From an uncultured Pelagibacteraceae bacterium (GTDB lineage: Bacteria > Pseudomonadota > Alphaproteobacteria > Pelagibacterales > Pelagibacteraceae): a stretch of 35,944 nt of DNA. The DNA is taken from positions 1 to 35,944 of the forward strand of contig CACFSU010000012.1 of NCBI GenBank assembly GCA_902569055.1, written 5' to 3'. A program made the position numbers and the translations under genes. Positions 8,251 through 16,662 of this stretch are shown one piece after another (position 1 is the stretch's first letter; each line of letters begins with the position of its first letter). The notes beneath the pieces are model-generated. The model was not told where the DNA came from. It made no database searches and saw only the letters and a list, made by a program, of their open reading frames with translations.

Positions 8251-8300
8251 TTGCTTCTCTATATTACTTATGATGTAATTATTTTAATCAATTAGGGGGA
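8251..8300 (+). promoter_or_regulatory. Possible promoter and strong RBS for cox-like operon
   Basis: The 125-base AT-rich gap before coxS holds TTGCTT (8251-8256) and TGTAAT (8274-8279), 17 bases apart, as the best promoter candidate. A clear ribosome site AGGGGGA at 8294-8300 selects the ATG at 8307 over the out-of-frame ATG at 8302. The ribosome site is convincing; the promoter is weak. Confidence 0.35.
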
Positions 8301-8306
8301 CATGCG

Positions 8307-8768
8307 ATGACAAAAATTACATTAGAAGTTAATGGTAAAAAGGTCAGTAAAGATGTTGCAGATCATACACTTTTATCAGTTTTTTTAAGAGATAATTTAA
8401 ATTTGACAGGAACTCATGTAGGTTGTGACACTAGCCAATGTGGAGCTTGTGTAGTTCATGTAAATGGCAAATCAATAAAGAGTTGCTCAACATTAGCGGC
8501 AGACATTGATGGTTCTAAGGTTACTACAATTGAAGGTTTAGCAAAAGATGGAAAACTTCATCCTATGCAAGAAGCATTTAAAAAGACACATGGATTACAG
8601 TGTGGATTTTGCACGCCAGGAATGGTTATGAGTGCTGTAGATCTATTACAAACAAAAAAAAATCCTAGTGAACAAGAAATTAGAGAATGGTTAGAAGGCA
8701 ATATCTGTAGATGCACAGGTTATCAAAATATAGTTGCAGCTGTAAAAGATGCTTCAACAAAAATGTAA
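8307..8768 (+). CDS. coxS: Xanthine dehydrogenase-family 2Fe-2S subunit (CoxS-like)
   Basis: 153-residue small subunit, the normal length. The plant-type 2Fe-2S cluster is bound by Cys40, 45, 48 and 60 ([10 protein letters not shown], then SCS). The second cluster uses Cys99, 102, 134 and 136 (CGFCTPGM and CRCTGYQN). It passes electrons from the molybdenum site of the large subunit to FAD. All eight ligands are present. It lies 17 bases before the large-subunit gene. Confidence 0.95.
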   Translation: MTKITLEVNGKKVSKDVADHTLLSVFLRDNLNLTGTHVGCDTSQCGACVVHVNGKSIKSCSTLAADIDGSKVTTIEGLAKDGKLHPMQEAFKKTHGLQCGFCTPGMVMSAVDLLQTKKNPSEQEIREWLEGNICRCTGYQNIVAAVKDASTKM

Positions 8769-8785
8769 TTTGAAAGGAGAAAAAA

Positions 8786-11164
8786 ATGGCAAGTCTAGTT
8801 GGATCAAGGGTCGAAAGAAAAGAAGATGGAAGATTTTTACAAGGAAAAGGGAGATATACAGCAGATATTAATATTGCAAATCAAACATATGCTATTTTTG
8901 TAAGATCTCCTCATGCGAGAGCAAAAATTAAAAGTGTAGATACTTCTAAAGCATTAAAATCATCAGGAGTAGTTGGAGTATTAACTGGTAAAGAAATTGC
9001 AGAAGATAAAATTGGAGGTCTGATCGCTGGATGGGCAATTAGAAGTGAAGATGGCTCTGAAATGAAAGTTCCAGCAAACCCCCCATTAGCAAAAGATGTT
9101 GCTAACTTTGTAGGTGAACCTATAGCAGTTGTTTTTGCAGAAACTTTAGATGAAGCTAAAGAAGGTGCAGAAAAAGTAAAAGTTGATTATAAAGTTTTAA
9201 AAGCTGTAGTAGACCCAGCTGATGCAATGAAAAGCGAAGCCATCCATGATGGTGTAGATAAAAATCTTTGTTATGATTGGTTACTAGGAGATAGAAAAGC
9301 TGTAGATGAAGCTTTTGCAAAAGCTGACAAAATTATCAAAGTAGATTTAATAAATAATAGATTAGTTCCTAATGCGATGGAACCAAGAGCATGTGTGGTT
9401 GACTATAATACTGCTTCAGAAGAAATTACTTTGTATACTACAAGTCAAAATCCTCATTTATCTAGATTAGTTATGTCGGCGTTTGGTGGTGTTGCACCAG
9501 AAAATAAATTGAGAGTAGTAGCTCCTGATGTAGGTGGTGGATTTGGATCTAAAATTAATGTTTACAATGAAGAGATAGTTTGTAGTTGGGCATCAAAAAA
9601 AATTGAAAGACCAATAAAATGGGTTGCTGAAAGAACAGAATCTTTCTTAACGGATACTCATGGAAGAGATCATGTTACTCACGCAGAGTTAGCTGTAACT
9701 AAAGAAGGTAAGTTTTTAGGATTTAAAAATGAAACTATTGCTAACTTAGGTGCTTATGCAAGGGTATTTGGAACAGTAACTCCGACATATTTATTTGGAC
9801 CATGTGCTACAGGTGTTTATGTAATTCCCGCTGCTTATTCAAATGTTAAAGCTGTTTATACAAATACTGCTCCAGTTGACGCATATAGAGGTGCTGGAAG
9901 ACCAGAAGCAACTTATACAATTGAAAGATTAGTTGAAAAAGCTGCAATGGAACTAGGTATTGATAAAACTGAAATTAGGATGAAAAATTTTCCTACAGAA
10001 TTTCCATTTAAACAAACATTAGTTCATACAGTAGACTCCGGTGATTATGTTGCTGGTTTAGAAAAAGCTAAACAAATGGCAGATTATGCAGGATTTGAAG
10101 CTAGAAGAAAAAAATCTGAAGTTAATGGTAAACTGAGAGGAATTGGAGTTTCATCTTATTTTGAGGCTTGTGGAATTGCACCTTCAGCAGCAGTTATGTC
10201 TTTAGGATGTGGAGTTGGATTATGGGAATCAGCAGAGGTAAGATTTAATCCTACCGGACAAATATCTGTTTTTACAGGCGCACACAGTCATGGACAAAGT
10301 CACCAAACTACGTTTGCACAAATAGCAGCAGATGAATTAGGTGTACCCATGGAAAATATTGATGTTGTTCATGGTGATACGGACAAAGGAACATTTGGAA
10401 TGGGTACCTATGGTTCAAGATCATTAACCGTCGGAGGTATTGCAATTGTTAACGCTTGTAAAAAAATTGTAGCTAAAGGTAAAAGAGTTGCAGCTAAAAT
10501 GCTTGAAGTTAATGAAGATGAAATTGAATTTAAGGATGGAGAGTTTGTAGCTTTAAAATCTAATAAGAAAAAAACTATTGGAGAAATAGCTTTTGCTTGT
10601 TATTTACCAGGTCAAAGAGATGAAATGAAATCTCCAATACCTGAAGGAGATGAGCCAGGTTTAATAGAGTCTTCTTTTTTTGATCCAGCAAACTTCTCAT
10701 TTCCAGCAGGTTCACATATTTGTGAGGTAGAAATTGATCCTGATACAGGAAATGTAAAAGTTGAAAAATACACAGCAGTTGATGATTTTGGAAGAATAGT
10801 AAATCCAATGATCGTTGAAGGACAAGTTCATGGAGGAATTGCTCAAGGAATAGGTCAGGCTTTGCATGAAAATACTCAATATGATGAAACAGGACAACTA
10901 ATGACCGCTTCATATATGGATTATACAATGCCAAGAGCAGATAATTTTCCAGAGTTTAATTTAGGTTTCACATGTACTCATGCAACATCTAACCCACTTG
11001 GAGTTAAAGGTTGTGGAGAAGCAGGTGCAATCGCTTCACCACCAACAGTTATGAATGCAGTAATTGATGCATTAGGTGGTCAAGAAATTTCAATGCCTGC
11101 AACAGCTGAGAAAGTCTGGAAAGCTTGCAAGACATTAAAAAAATCTAACGCTAAAGCAGCATAG
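8786..11164 (+). CDS. coxL: Molybdenum hydroxylase large subunit, form II CoxL type
   Basis: 792-residue catalytic subunit of the xanthine dehydrogenase/CO dehydrogenase family, binding molybdopterin cytosine dinucleotide. The domains are the a/b hammerhead (about 20-130) and the two Mo-binding domains. The active-site loop reads AYRGAGR (366-372), the form II pattern; authentic CO dehydrogenase (form I) has AYxCSFR with a copper-binding Cys. The proposed base is Glu745 in GCGEAG. CO oxidation is therefore doubtful and the substrate is unknown (an aldehyde, heterocycle or similar). AAAGGAG ribosome site; coxM follows after 9 bases. Confidence 0.94.
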   Translation: MASLVGSRVERKEDGRFLQGKGRYTADINIANQTYAIFVRSPHARAKIKSVDTSKALKSSGVVGVLTGKEIAEDKIGGLIAGWAIRSEDGSEMKVPANPPLAKDVANFVGEPIAVVFAETLDEAKEGAEKVKVDYKVLKAVVDPADAMKSEAIHDGVDKNLCYDWLLGDRKAVDEAFAKADKIIKVDLINNRLVPNAMEPRACVVDYNTASEEITLYTTSQNPHLSRLVMSAFGGVAPENKLRVVAPDVGGGFGSKINVYNEEIVCSWASKKIERPIKWVAERTESFLTDTHGRDHVTHAELAVTKEGKFLGFKNETIANLGAYARVFGTVTPTYLFGPCATGVYVIPAAYSNVKAVYTNTAPVDAYRGAGRPEATYTIERLVEKAAMELGIDKTEIRMKNFPTEFPFKQTLVHTVDSGDYVAGLEKAKQMADYAGFEARRKKSEVNGKLRGIGVSSYFEACGIAPSAAVMSLGCGVGLWESAEVRFNPTGQISVFTGAHSHGQSHQTTFAQIAADELGVPMENIDVVHGDTDKGTFGMGTYGSRSLTVGGIAIVNACKKIVAKGKRVAAKMLEVNEDEIEFKDGEFVALKSNKKKTIGEIAFACYLPGQRDEMKSPIPEGDEPGLIESSFFDPANFSFPAGSHICEVEIDPDTGNVKVEKYTAVDDFGRIVNPMIVEGQVHGGIAQGIGQALHENTQYDETGQLMTASYMDYTMPRADNFPEFNLGFTCTHATSNPLGVKGCGEAGAIASPPTVMNAVIDALGGQEISMPATAEKVWKACKTLKKSNAKAA

Positions 11165-11173
11165 GAGTTAATT

Positions 11174-11959
11174 ATGAAAACATTTAATTATCACACACCA
11201 AAAGATGTTAAAGAAGCTTCAAATTTAGCATCAACTAGTTCTGCCTTTTTAGCAGGAGGCATGACAACTATTCCTTCATTAAAATTGGGATTAGCAACTT
11301 ACAAAGATATAATTGATATAAAAAGTATTAAAAAATTGTCTGGTATTAAAGTAAGTGGGAAATCTGTAACAATTGGTGCTACAACTAAACATGCAGAAGT
11401 TGCAGCTTCAAAAGAAGTTCAAAAAGCAATTCCAGCTCTTGCAAAATTAGCAGGGAACATTGGAGATGCACAAGTTAGAAACAGAGGCACAATTGGTGGA
11501 TCAATTTCTAATAATGATCCTTCAGCTTGTTATCCTTCGGCGTGTATGGCACTTAACGCAGTGATTCATACCAATAGTAGAAAAATTCCAGCTGAAAAGT
11601 TTTTTACAGGCATGTTTGAAACTGCTTTAAAAAAAGGGGAACTTGTGGAGGCAGTAGAGTTTCAGGTTCCTGAAAAAGCTGATTATCAAAAACACCCAAA
11701 TCCAGCATCAAGATATGCTATTATTGGAGTTTTTGTTGCTAAACATAAAAAAGAAGTAAACGTAGCGGTTACAGGCGCAAAATCTTGTGTTTATATTGAT
11801 AAGGATTTATCAAAAAAATTATCATCAAGTTTTTCTTCATCAGCAATTGAGGGTATGAAAGTAGATGATTCTGAAATGAATTCAGATATGCATGCATCTT
11901 CTGAATATAGAGCCAATCTAGTTTCTTTATATGCAAAAAAAGCTGTTGAAGCTTGTTAA
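11174..11959 (+). CDS. coxM: FAD-binding medium subunit (CoxM-like)
   Basis: 261-residue FAD-binding protein of the CO dehydrogenase/xanthine dehydrogenase type. FAD contacts are AGGMTTIPSLKLGL near residue 28 and RNRGTIGGSISNNDPSA near residue 105, followed by the CO_deh_flav_C domain. It takes electrons from CoxS. The C-terminus has a serine-rich stretch (KKLSSSFSSSAIEG) and the protein is slightly shorter than most homologues (about 270-290). Ribosome site TAGGAG. Confidence 0.93.
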   Translation: MKTFNYHTPKDVKEASNLASTSSAFLAGGMTTIPSLKLGLATYKDIIDIKSIKKLSGIKVSGKSVTIGATTKHAEVAASKEVQKAIPALAKLAGNIGDAQVRNRGTIGGSISNNDPSACYPSACMALNAVIHTNSRKIPAEKFFTGMFETALKKGELVEAVEFQVPEKADYQKHPNPASRYAIIGVFVAKHKKEVNVAVTGAKSCVYIDKDLSKKLSSSFSSSAIEGMKVDDSEMNSDMHASSEYRANLVSLYAKKAVEAC

Positions 11960-11978
11960 TTAGATATTATTTTTTCAA

Positions 11979-12308
11979 ATGAAAAATTCATTTGATGAAA
12001 AAATTTTAGAAGAAGCTCATGACTGGGTTAAAGTTAATCAAAAAGTTATTTTAGCTACAGTTATTCAAACATGGGGCTCTTCCCCAAGACCAACTGGAAG
12101 TAGAATGATAGTAAATGAGAAGGGTGATTTCTCTGGATCAGTTTCAGGGGGATGTGTTGAATCTGCGGTCGTTAGAGAAAGCATGGGTTTACTTAAGGAT
12201 AACAAACCCCATAAAAAAATAGAATTTAAAGTTTCTAATGAAAGTGCCTGGGAAGTAGGCCTTGCTTGTGGTGGTGAAATTACAGTTTATTTAGAACAAA
12301 TAAACTAA
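11979..12308 (+). CDS. XdhC/CoxI family protein, N-terminal domain only
   Basis: 109 residues matching the XdhC_CoxI domain: TWGSSPRPTGSRM near residue 29, SGSVSGGCVESAV near 52 and LACGGEITVYL near the end. XdhC proteins bring matured molybdenum cofactor, usually the sulfurated form, to xanthine dehydrogenase-family enzymes. The usual C-terminal Rossmann domain is encoded by the next ORF, which starts on the last base of this stop (TAATG). This is a split arrangement, not a truncation. There is no clear ribosome site. Confidence 0.88.
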   Translation: MKNSFDEKILEEAHDWVKVNQKVILATVIQTWGSSPRPTGSRMIVNEKGDFSGSVSGGCVESAVVRESMGLLKDNKPHKKIEFKVSNESAWEVGLACGGEITVYLEQIN

Positions 12309-12988
12309 TGAAATTAGAAACGTTAAAATCAATTATTAGTAAAAAAAAAAATAAAACTGAATTTGCAATAATTACAAATCTATCAACAGGCGAAAGTGAA
12401 ATTTTTGAAAAAGAAAAACCTTTAAGCAAAGAATTAGAAAAATATTCTAATCAGATTAATGAATTTTTTAAATCTAAAAAGAATGGAGTAATTGATGGGA
12501 CAGAAATATTTATAGAAACTTATATAAAACCAATTAAAGTAATTATAGTTGGGGCAGTTCATATAGCTCAATATTTGGTAGAATTTGCAAAAAGTTTGAA
12601 TTTTGAAATTTCTATAATTGATCCAAGAGGTTATTTTGCATCTGAGCAAAGATTTCCTGAAATGAAGATAATTAATAAGTGGCCAGATGAAGCCTTCAAG
12701 CAGATTGAAACAAATGAAAATACAGCTTTAATAGCTTTAACTCATGATCCAAAGATAGATGATCCGGCATTACATCATGCTTTAAACAAAAAATTTTACT
12801 ACATAGGCGCACTTGGAAGTAAAAAAACTCATACTAACAGATGTGAAAGATTAAAAGAAGCAGGTTTTAGCACAAATCAAATTAATTCTATTCATGGACC
12901 AATTGGTATAAAATTGGGTGGAAGATCTGCACCTGAAATAGCATTATCTATTATTGCTCAGCTAGTTGCACAAACATATAAAAAATGA
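12308..12988 (+). CDS. XdhC Rossmann domain protein (C-terminal half of XdhC)
   Basis: 226 residues. The N-terminal ~75 are poorly conserved; from about residue 77 a Rossmann fold begins (VIIVGAVHIAQYLVEFAKSL). It continues through IDPRGYFASEQRF, LTHDPKIDDPAL, IGALGSKKTH and PIGIKLGGRSAPEIALSI, the typical XdhC C-terminal signature. The glycine loop reads GAVHIAQ where many homologues have GAGHVA. With the preceding ORF it makes a complete XdhC. The stop overlaps the next gene by ATGA. Confidence 0.87.
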   Translation: MKLETLKSIISKKKNKTEFAIITNLSTGESEIFEKEKPLSKELEKYSNQINEFFKSKKNGVIDGTEIFIETYIKPIKVIIVGAVHIAQYLVEFAKSLNFEISIIDPRGYFASEQRFPEMKIINKWPDEAFKQIETNENTALIALTHDPKIDDPALHHALNKKFYYIGALGSKKTHTNRCERLKEAGFSTNQINSIHGPIGIKLGGRSAPEIALSIIAQLVAQTYKK

Positions 12989-13905
12989 AAAAAATTTATA
13001 TTATATTTATTTTAATATTTTTAACTTCTTCTGCTTATGCAGATAAATTATTGAAAAGTGGTTTTTTAAGTGGAGAATGGGATTTAGATACAAACTTTAA
13101 AGTAGATAAACCTAAAGATAAAATTATAATAATTTACAACCATGGCTCAGATGAAAATGACAAACCTTCTAAAAATTGTCAATGGAAGAATAATGTAAGA
13201 AATTTTGCAGCTTTGTCTGGAAAAAAAATAAAAGATAAAGAAATCTTGGTTTATAGTTTTTGTTCGGATGACCTTGGAGGAGATGATTGGAAAATATTTT
13301 GGAAGAATAAAGACGTAAAATACAAAGGTACCCCAAAACTAGAAAAAAGAGTAGAGGCTAATCATGAATTGATTGAAAAATTTATCAATCTTGGAGTACC
13401 AAACAATCAAATTTTTATTACAGGACACTCGTGTGGAGGATGGCTTACCATGATGTTTATGGCAAAATATCCAAACAAAATTGCAGGAGGCATTTCTACC
13501 CACCATGCATGTTATGGAAAATTATCCTCAAAATATAAAGTTAAAAAAGTTGGTTCAGAAGAAGCTTTAAAAAAATTTAAGAAAAAGAAACCTGTTGCAT
13601 CATATTTTAGAACATCTCAAATAAAATCTATAAGTGAAGCAAAAAACCTACCAGTTTTAATTTTTACTCATCCAAAAGATCCATTCGATGGCTTATTGTC
13701 AAATTGGGTTGAAGATATTCCAGGTACAGAGCGAATTGTAATCAGTGAAGATTTTAAGATAAATAACAAATCTTGTAAAAGAATAGGGATTAATAATGGA
13801 AAAAGATGGACAGAGCCACTTACAAATGGTCACTGGATGTCCTTTGGTGATTGTTTTCAATATTATAATTCAAAAATCCTAGAATTTATTCAATCTAAAA
13901 TTTAA
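12985..13905 (+). CDS. Secreted alpha/beta hydrolase
   Basis: 306 residues with an N-terminal signal peptide (short basic start, hydrophobic core, cleavage likely after SSAYA). An oxyanion-loop-like YNHGSD lies near residue 51. The nucleophile elbow TGHSCGGW has Ser149; FTHPKDPFDG near residue 228 could hold the acid and GHW near 290 the histidine. Several cysteines suggest disulfides in the periplasm. It is embedded in the cox-like operon (4-base overlap upstream, 2-base gap to mocA), so it may release the substrate of the hydroxylase. The function is otherwise unknown. Confidence 0.75.
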   Translation: MKKIYIIFILIFLTSSAYADKLLKSGFLSGEWDLDTNFKVDKPKDKIIIIYNHGSDENDKPSKNCQWKNNVRNFAALSGKKIKDKEILVYSFCSDDLGGDDWKIFWKNKDVKYKGTPKLEKRVEANHELIEKFINLGVPNNQIFITGHSCGGWLTMMFMAKYPNKIAGGISTHHACYGKLSSKYKVKKVGSEEALKKFKKKKPVASYFRTSQIKSISEAKNLPVLIFTHPKDPFDGLLSNWVEDIPGTERIVISEDFKINNKSCKRIGINNGKRWTEPLTNGHWMSFGDCFQYYNSKILEFIQSKI

Positions 13906-13907
13906 AA

Positions 13908-14483
13908 ATGATTAAAGCAATTTTGCTTGCTGCCGGTGAATCAAAGAGACTTAAATCAGAAAATAAACTGGTTAAGATTTATAAAAAAAAACATTTAATT
14001 AATCATACTTTGCAAACATTACACAAAAGTAAAGTTAACAAAGTTATTATAGTTCTTGGCCACGAACATAAAGAAGTTAAAAAAATAATTAAAAAAAATA
14101 AAAAGAATATTTTTGTTTACAATAAAAATTTTAGAAAAGGTATGGCATCATCTATAAAAGTAGGTTTAAGAAAAATAACGAGAAATGACAAAGGATTTAT
14201 AATTGTTCAGTCAGATATGCCATTTATTAAAACAGTAGATGTTAATAAAATTTTTTATTCAATTAAGTTAAAAAAGTTTTTAGTCTATGTTTTAAAGTTT
14301 AAAAATAAAATGGGGAATCCAATAGGTTTTGATATTTCTCTAATAAAAAAATTTAAAAATATCAAAGGTGAATTTGGTGCAAAATTTATGGTCAAAAGGC
14401 TTAATAACAAAACAAAATTTATTAGGACAAGTACAGCTAAATCTTTTAAAGATTTTGATAAGGCTTCAGATTTTAGAATCTGA
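13908..14483 (+). CDS. mocA: Molybdenum cofactor cytidylyltransferase-like protein (MocA/MobA family)
   Basis: 191-residue NTP-transferase-fold protein. It has the nucleotide-binding start AILLAAGESKRL with KL near residue 21, the metal-binding IVQSDMPF near residue 99 and the GNPIGF motif near residue 140. MocA transfers CMP to molybdopterin, giving the dinucleotide used by CoxL/XDH-type enzymes; its place at the end of this operon fits. It is unusually lysine-rich and its N-terminal loop departs from the usual SxRMG. MobA (GMP transfer) is less likely given the context. The 3' end overlaps msrQ by 18 bases. Confidence 0.8.
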   Translation: MIKAILLAAGESKRLKSENKLVKIYKKKHLINHTLQTLHKSKVNKVIIVLGHEHKEVKKIIKKNKKNIFVYNKNFRKGMASSIKVGLRKITRNDKGFIIVQSDMPFIKTVDVNKIFYSIKLKKFLVYVLKFKNKMGNPIGFDISLIKKFKNIKGEFGAKFMVKRLNNKTKFIRTSTAKSFKDFDKASDFRI

Positions 14484-15047
14484 TTTACTGAAATTAATTC
14501 TAAAAAGTAAAAGAATTATTAAAATTATTAAAAAAATAAGTGGTTTGAAAAATATAGTTTTTGATAACCAAATAAAATGAAGTACTCCAAAAATAGAAAT
14601 TATATAAATCAATCTATGAAGTTTTTTCCAATTTTGTTTTAAAATTCTCACCATTTTATCTGAAGAGGTGATTGCAAGAGGAATTAATAAAAGCCAAGCT
14701 GAAAACCCAATAAATACAAATTTCTTTTTAAGAATGTCATCAATCAATGGCTCAAAATCAAATCTATAATCTAGCCCAACATAGCTTAACATGTGTATTG
14801 ATGCATAAAAAAAAGCAAACAATCCAAGCATTCTTCTAAATTTAATCCATTCTAAAGATTTTGTAATTTTTTTGAGGGGCGTCATTGAGAGAGTTAAAAA
14901 AATAAAAATAAGTGTCCACTCGCCAAAATGGTTTATAATCCTATCTACAGGTTCTGGCCCTAATTGATCATAAAATATTTGATAAGTAATTATATAAATT
15001 GGCCAAAGGGATATTAAAAAGACAGCAGGCTTAAAATAATTTTTCAA
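14466..15047 (-). CDS. msrQ: Heme-binding membrane subunit MsrQ (YedZ)
   Basis: 193-residue ferric-reductase-like membrane protein with about six helices. Histidines expected to bind heme lie in ASIHMLSYVG, KLHRLIYI and FGVLHFIW. MsrQ passes electrons from the quinone or flavin pool to periplasmic MsrP, which repairs methionine sulfoxide. The upstream in-frame stop at 15054-15056 forces a TTG start at 15047 (or a later one). It follows msrP by 6 bases as the last gene of the moa-msr operon. Confidence 0.9.
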   Translation of the reverse strand: MKNYFKPAVFLISLWPIYIITYQIFYDQLGPEPVDRIINHFGEWTLIFIFLTLSMTPLKKITKSLEWIKFRRMLGLFAFFYASIHMLSYVGLDYRFDFEPLIDDILKKKFVFIGFSAWLLLIPLAITSSDKMVRILKQNWKKLHRLIYIISIFGVLHFIWLSKTIFFKPLIFLIILIILLLFRINFSKSDSKI

Positions 15048-15053
15048 TTTATT

Positions 15054-15953
15054 TTAGTAATTCTTTTTTAAATCCATACCACTATAAAGATGAGCAACTT
15101 CATCTCCATAGCCATTGAACATTAAAGTTTTTATTCTTGGTGCTAAAATACTTTCTCCAATTACTCTCTCTGTGGCTTGAGACCATCTTGGATGATCAAC
15201 TTCAGGATTTACATTTGAGTAAAAACCATACTCTCTTGGTGAAGCATTTTTCCAAGCAGTGTTAGGCATATTTTTTGTAAGTTTAATTTTTACAATTGAT
15301 TTCGCACTTTTAAATCCATATTTCCATGGAATGAATATTCTTAAAGGTGCTCCATTTTGATTTGGTAAAGTTTTACCATATAAACCTGTCACAACAGTGG
15401 TTAGAGGATGCATAGCCTCATCTAATCTTAAACCTTCAATGTAAGGCCAGTTTAAAACAGGATATCTCTGACCAATCATTTCCTCTGGATTATACACTGT
15501 TTCAAATTCAACAAACTTTGCCGTTGGTTTAATCTGAACTTTATTCAGTAATTCACTTAATGAAAAACCTAACCATGGTATAATCATTGACCAACCTTCA
15601 ACACATCTAAGTTTTAAAATTCGTTCTTCAGATCCAATTGCTAGAACTTCTTCGATAGGGAGCTCTAGAGATTTTTCGACCTCACCTTCAATTATAATAC
15701 CCCAAGGTCTTGTAGTAAAATTTTTTGCCCTTCTGTGAGGATCACTTTTACCAGTGCCAAATTCATAAAAGTTATTATAGGTCGTTATATCCTCATAACT
15801 ATTTGGCTCATTCAAATTGCTGGCCTTAGCATCAATTAAAGGAAATGAACTTAAAGCAAGAGTTCCCAAACCATAACCCATTGACTTTATAAAAGATCTT
15901 CTTTTATTGAAAATTTTTTCTGGCGTGATTTCTGATTGTTTAAACTTTTTCAT
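15054..15953 (-). CDS. msrP: Periplasmic methionine sulfoxide reductase catalytic subunit MsrP (YedY)
   Basis: 299-residue sulfite-oxidase-fold molybdoprotein. A twin-arginine signal (NKRRSFIKSMGYGLGTLALS) marks Tat export with its cofactor. The Mo-ligand cysteine is Cys117 in KLRCVEGWSM. It reduces protein-bound methionine sulfoxide in the periplasm, with electrons from MsrQ. The ATG at 15953 gives the family's usual MKK start; a TTG two codons earlier (15959) has a better-spaced AAGGAA site and cannot be excluded. It overlaps moaE by 14 bases. Confidence 0.93.
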   Translation of the reverse strand: MKKFKQSEITPEKIFNKRRSFIKSMGYGLGTLALSSFPLIDAKASNLNEPNSYEDITTYNNFYEFGTGKSDPHRRAKNFTTRPWGIIIEGEVEKSLELPIEEVLAIGSEERILKLRCVEGWSMIIPWLGFSLSELLNKVQIKPTAKFVEFETVYNPEEMIGQRYPVLNWPYIEGLRLDEAMHPLTTVVTGLYGKTLPNQNGAPLRIFIPWKYGFKSAKSIVKIKLTKNMPNTAWKNASPREYGFYSNVNPEVDHPRWSQATERVIGESILAPRIKTLMFNGYGDEVAHLYSGMDLKKNY

Positions 15954-16392
15954 TAGCAATAGGGTTTCCTTTTAACCATTCGCTTTCTTCATTTTCATAG
16001 TGTTCTTTCTTCCAAATAGGAGATCTTTTTTTTATTTCCTCAATTATGTATCTTGAAAGCACATATGCTTGATCACGATGTTTACAAGCAACTGCGATAA
16101 TTATGCTAATCTCACCTAACTTTAAATATCCTTTAGCATGTTCAATAAATACAGCTTTTTCTTTAATATCTAACTTTTGATCTGCCTCATTGTAAATTTC
16201 TTCAAAACTTTTGATTACCATTTCGTCATGACTGTCATAAGTAATTCCTGTTACTGATTTATTATCATTGATATTTCTTACAGTGCCTAAAAAATAGATT
16301 GATGCTCCAAATTTAGAATCTTTTATAAATTTTTCAGCGTTTGAAGTAAGTATTTTTTCTTTTTTAGTATCTACTATTTTTGTGTGAAGCAT
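15940..16392 (-). CDS. moaE: Molybdopterin synthase catalytic subunit MoaE
   Basis: 150-residue MoaE. Typical features are GASIYFLGTVRN near residue 29, ITYDSHDEMV, KHRDQAYVLSRYIIEEIKKRSPIWKKEHYE near residues 112-141 (with the catalytic lysines), and a C-terminal WLKGN. It transfers sulfur from MoaD thiocarboxylate to precursor Z. It overlaps moaD by one base and msrP by 14, so the operon is tightly coupled. Confidence 0.95.
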   Translation of the reverse strand: MLHTKIVDTKKEKILTSNAEKFIKDSKFGASIYFLGTVRNINDNKSVTGITYDSHDEMVIKSFEEIYNEADQKLDIKEKAVFIEHAKGYLKLGEISIIIAVACKHRDQAYVLSRYIIEEIKKRSPIWKKEHYENEESEWLKGNPIANEKV

Positions 16393-16661
16393 TAACCTCC
16401 TCCAATAGGGGGTATAATACCAATCTTTTGATCTTTTGTGATTTTATAATTGTCGCTTATGATTTTATTATTTTCAGAGCAAAAAGCTGAAGATTTTACA
16501 ACTTTTATAAAGCTTTCATTTCCCTCAAAATTTTTATTTATATATTTAATAATCTCATTTTTTAAATCATCTATCGAGGCTTTATTTTGAACCTCAAGTT
16601 CCAAATGATCTTTATCGCTAAAATCTCGACTAACTCCAAATAATTCTAATTTAATTTTCAA
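16392..16661 (-). CDS. moaD: Molybdopterin synthase sulfur carrier subunit MoaD
   Basis: 89-residue ubiquitin-fold protein ending in the functional Gly-Gly tail (IGIIPPIGGG), which carries the thiocarboxylate. The start is a TTG at 16661, next to the preceding stop; MKIKLELFGVSRDF is a normal MoaD opening, so this start is preferred. It pairs with MoaE, whose gene begins on the last base of its stop. Confidence 0.92.
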   Translation of the reverse strand: MKIKLELFGVSRDFSDKDHLELEVQNKASIDDLKNEIIKYINKNFEGNESFIKVVKSSAFCSENNKIISDNYKITKDQKIGIIPPIGGG

Positions 16662-16662
16662 T

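Noticed and set aside
10575-10934. 119-codon open frame antisense to coxL
   Set aside because: A low-complexity Leu/His/Phe-rich product opposite a conserved catalytic subunit; a shadow frame.
8786-11164. Authentic CO dehydrogenase (form I CoxL)
   Set aside because: The active-site loop is AYRGAGR, without the Cys that binds copper in form I enzymes.
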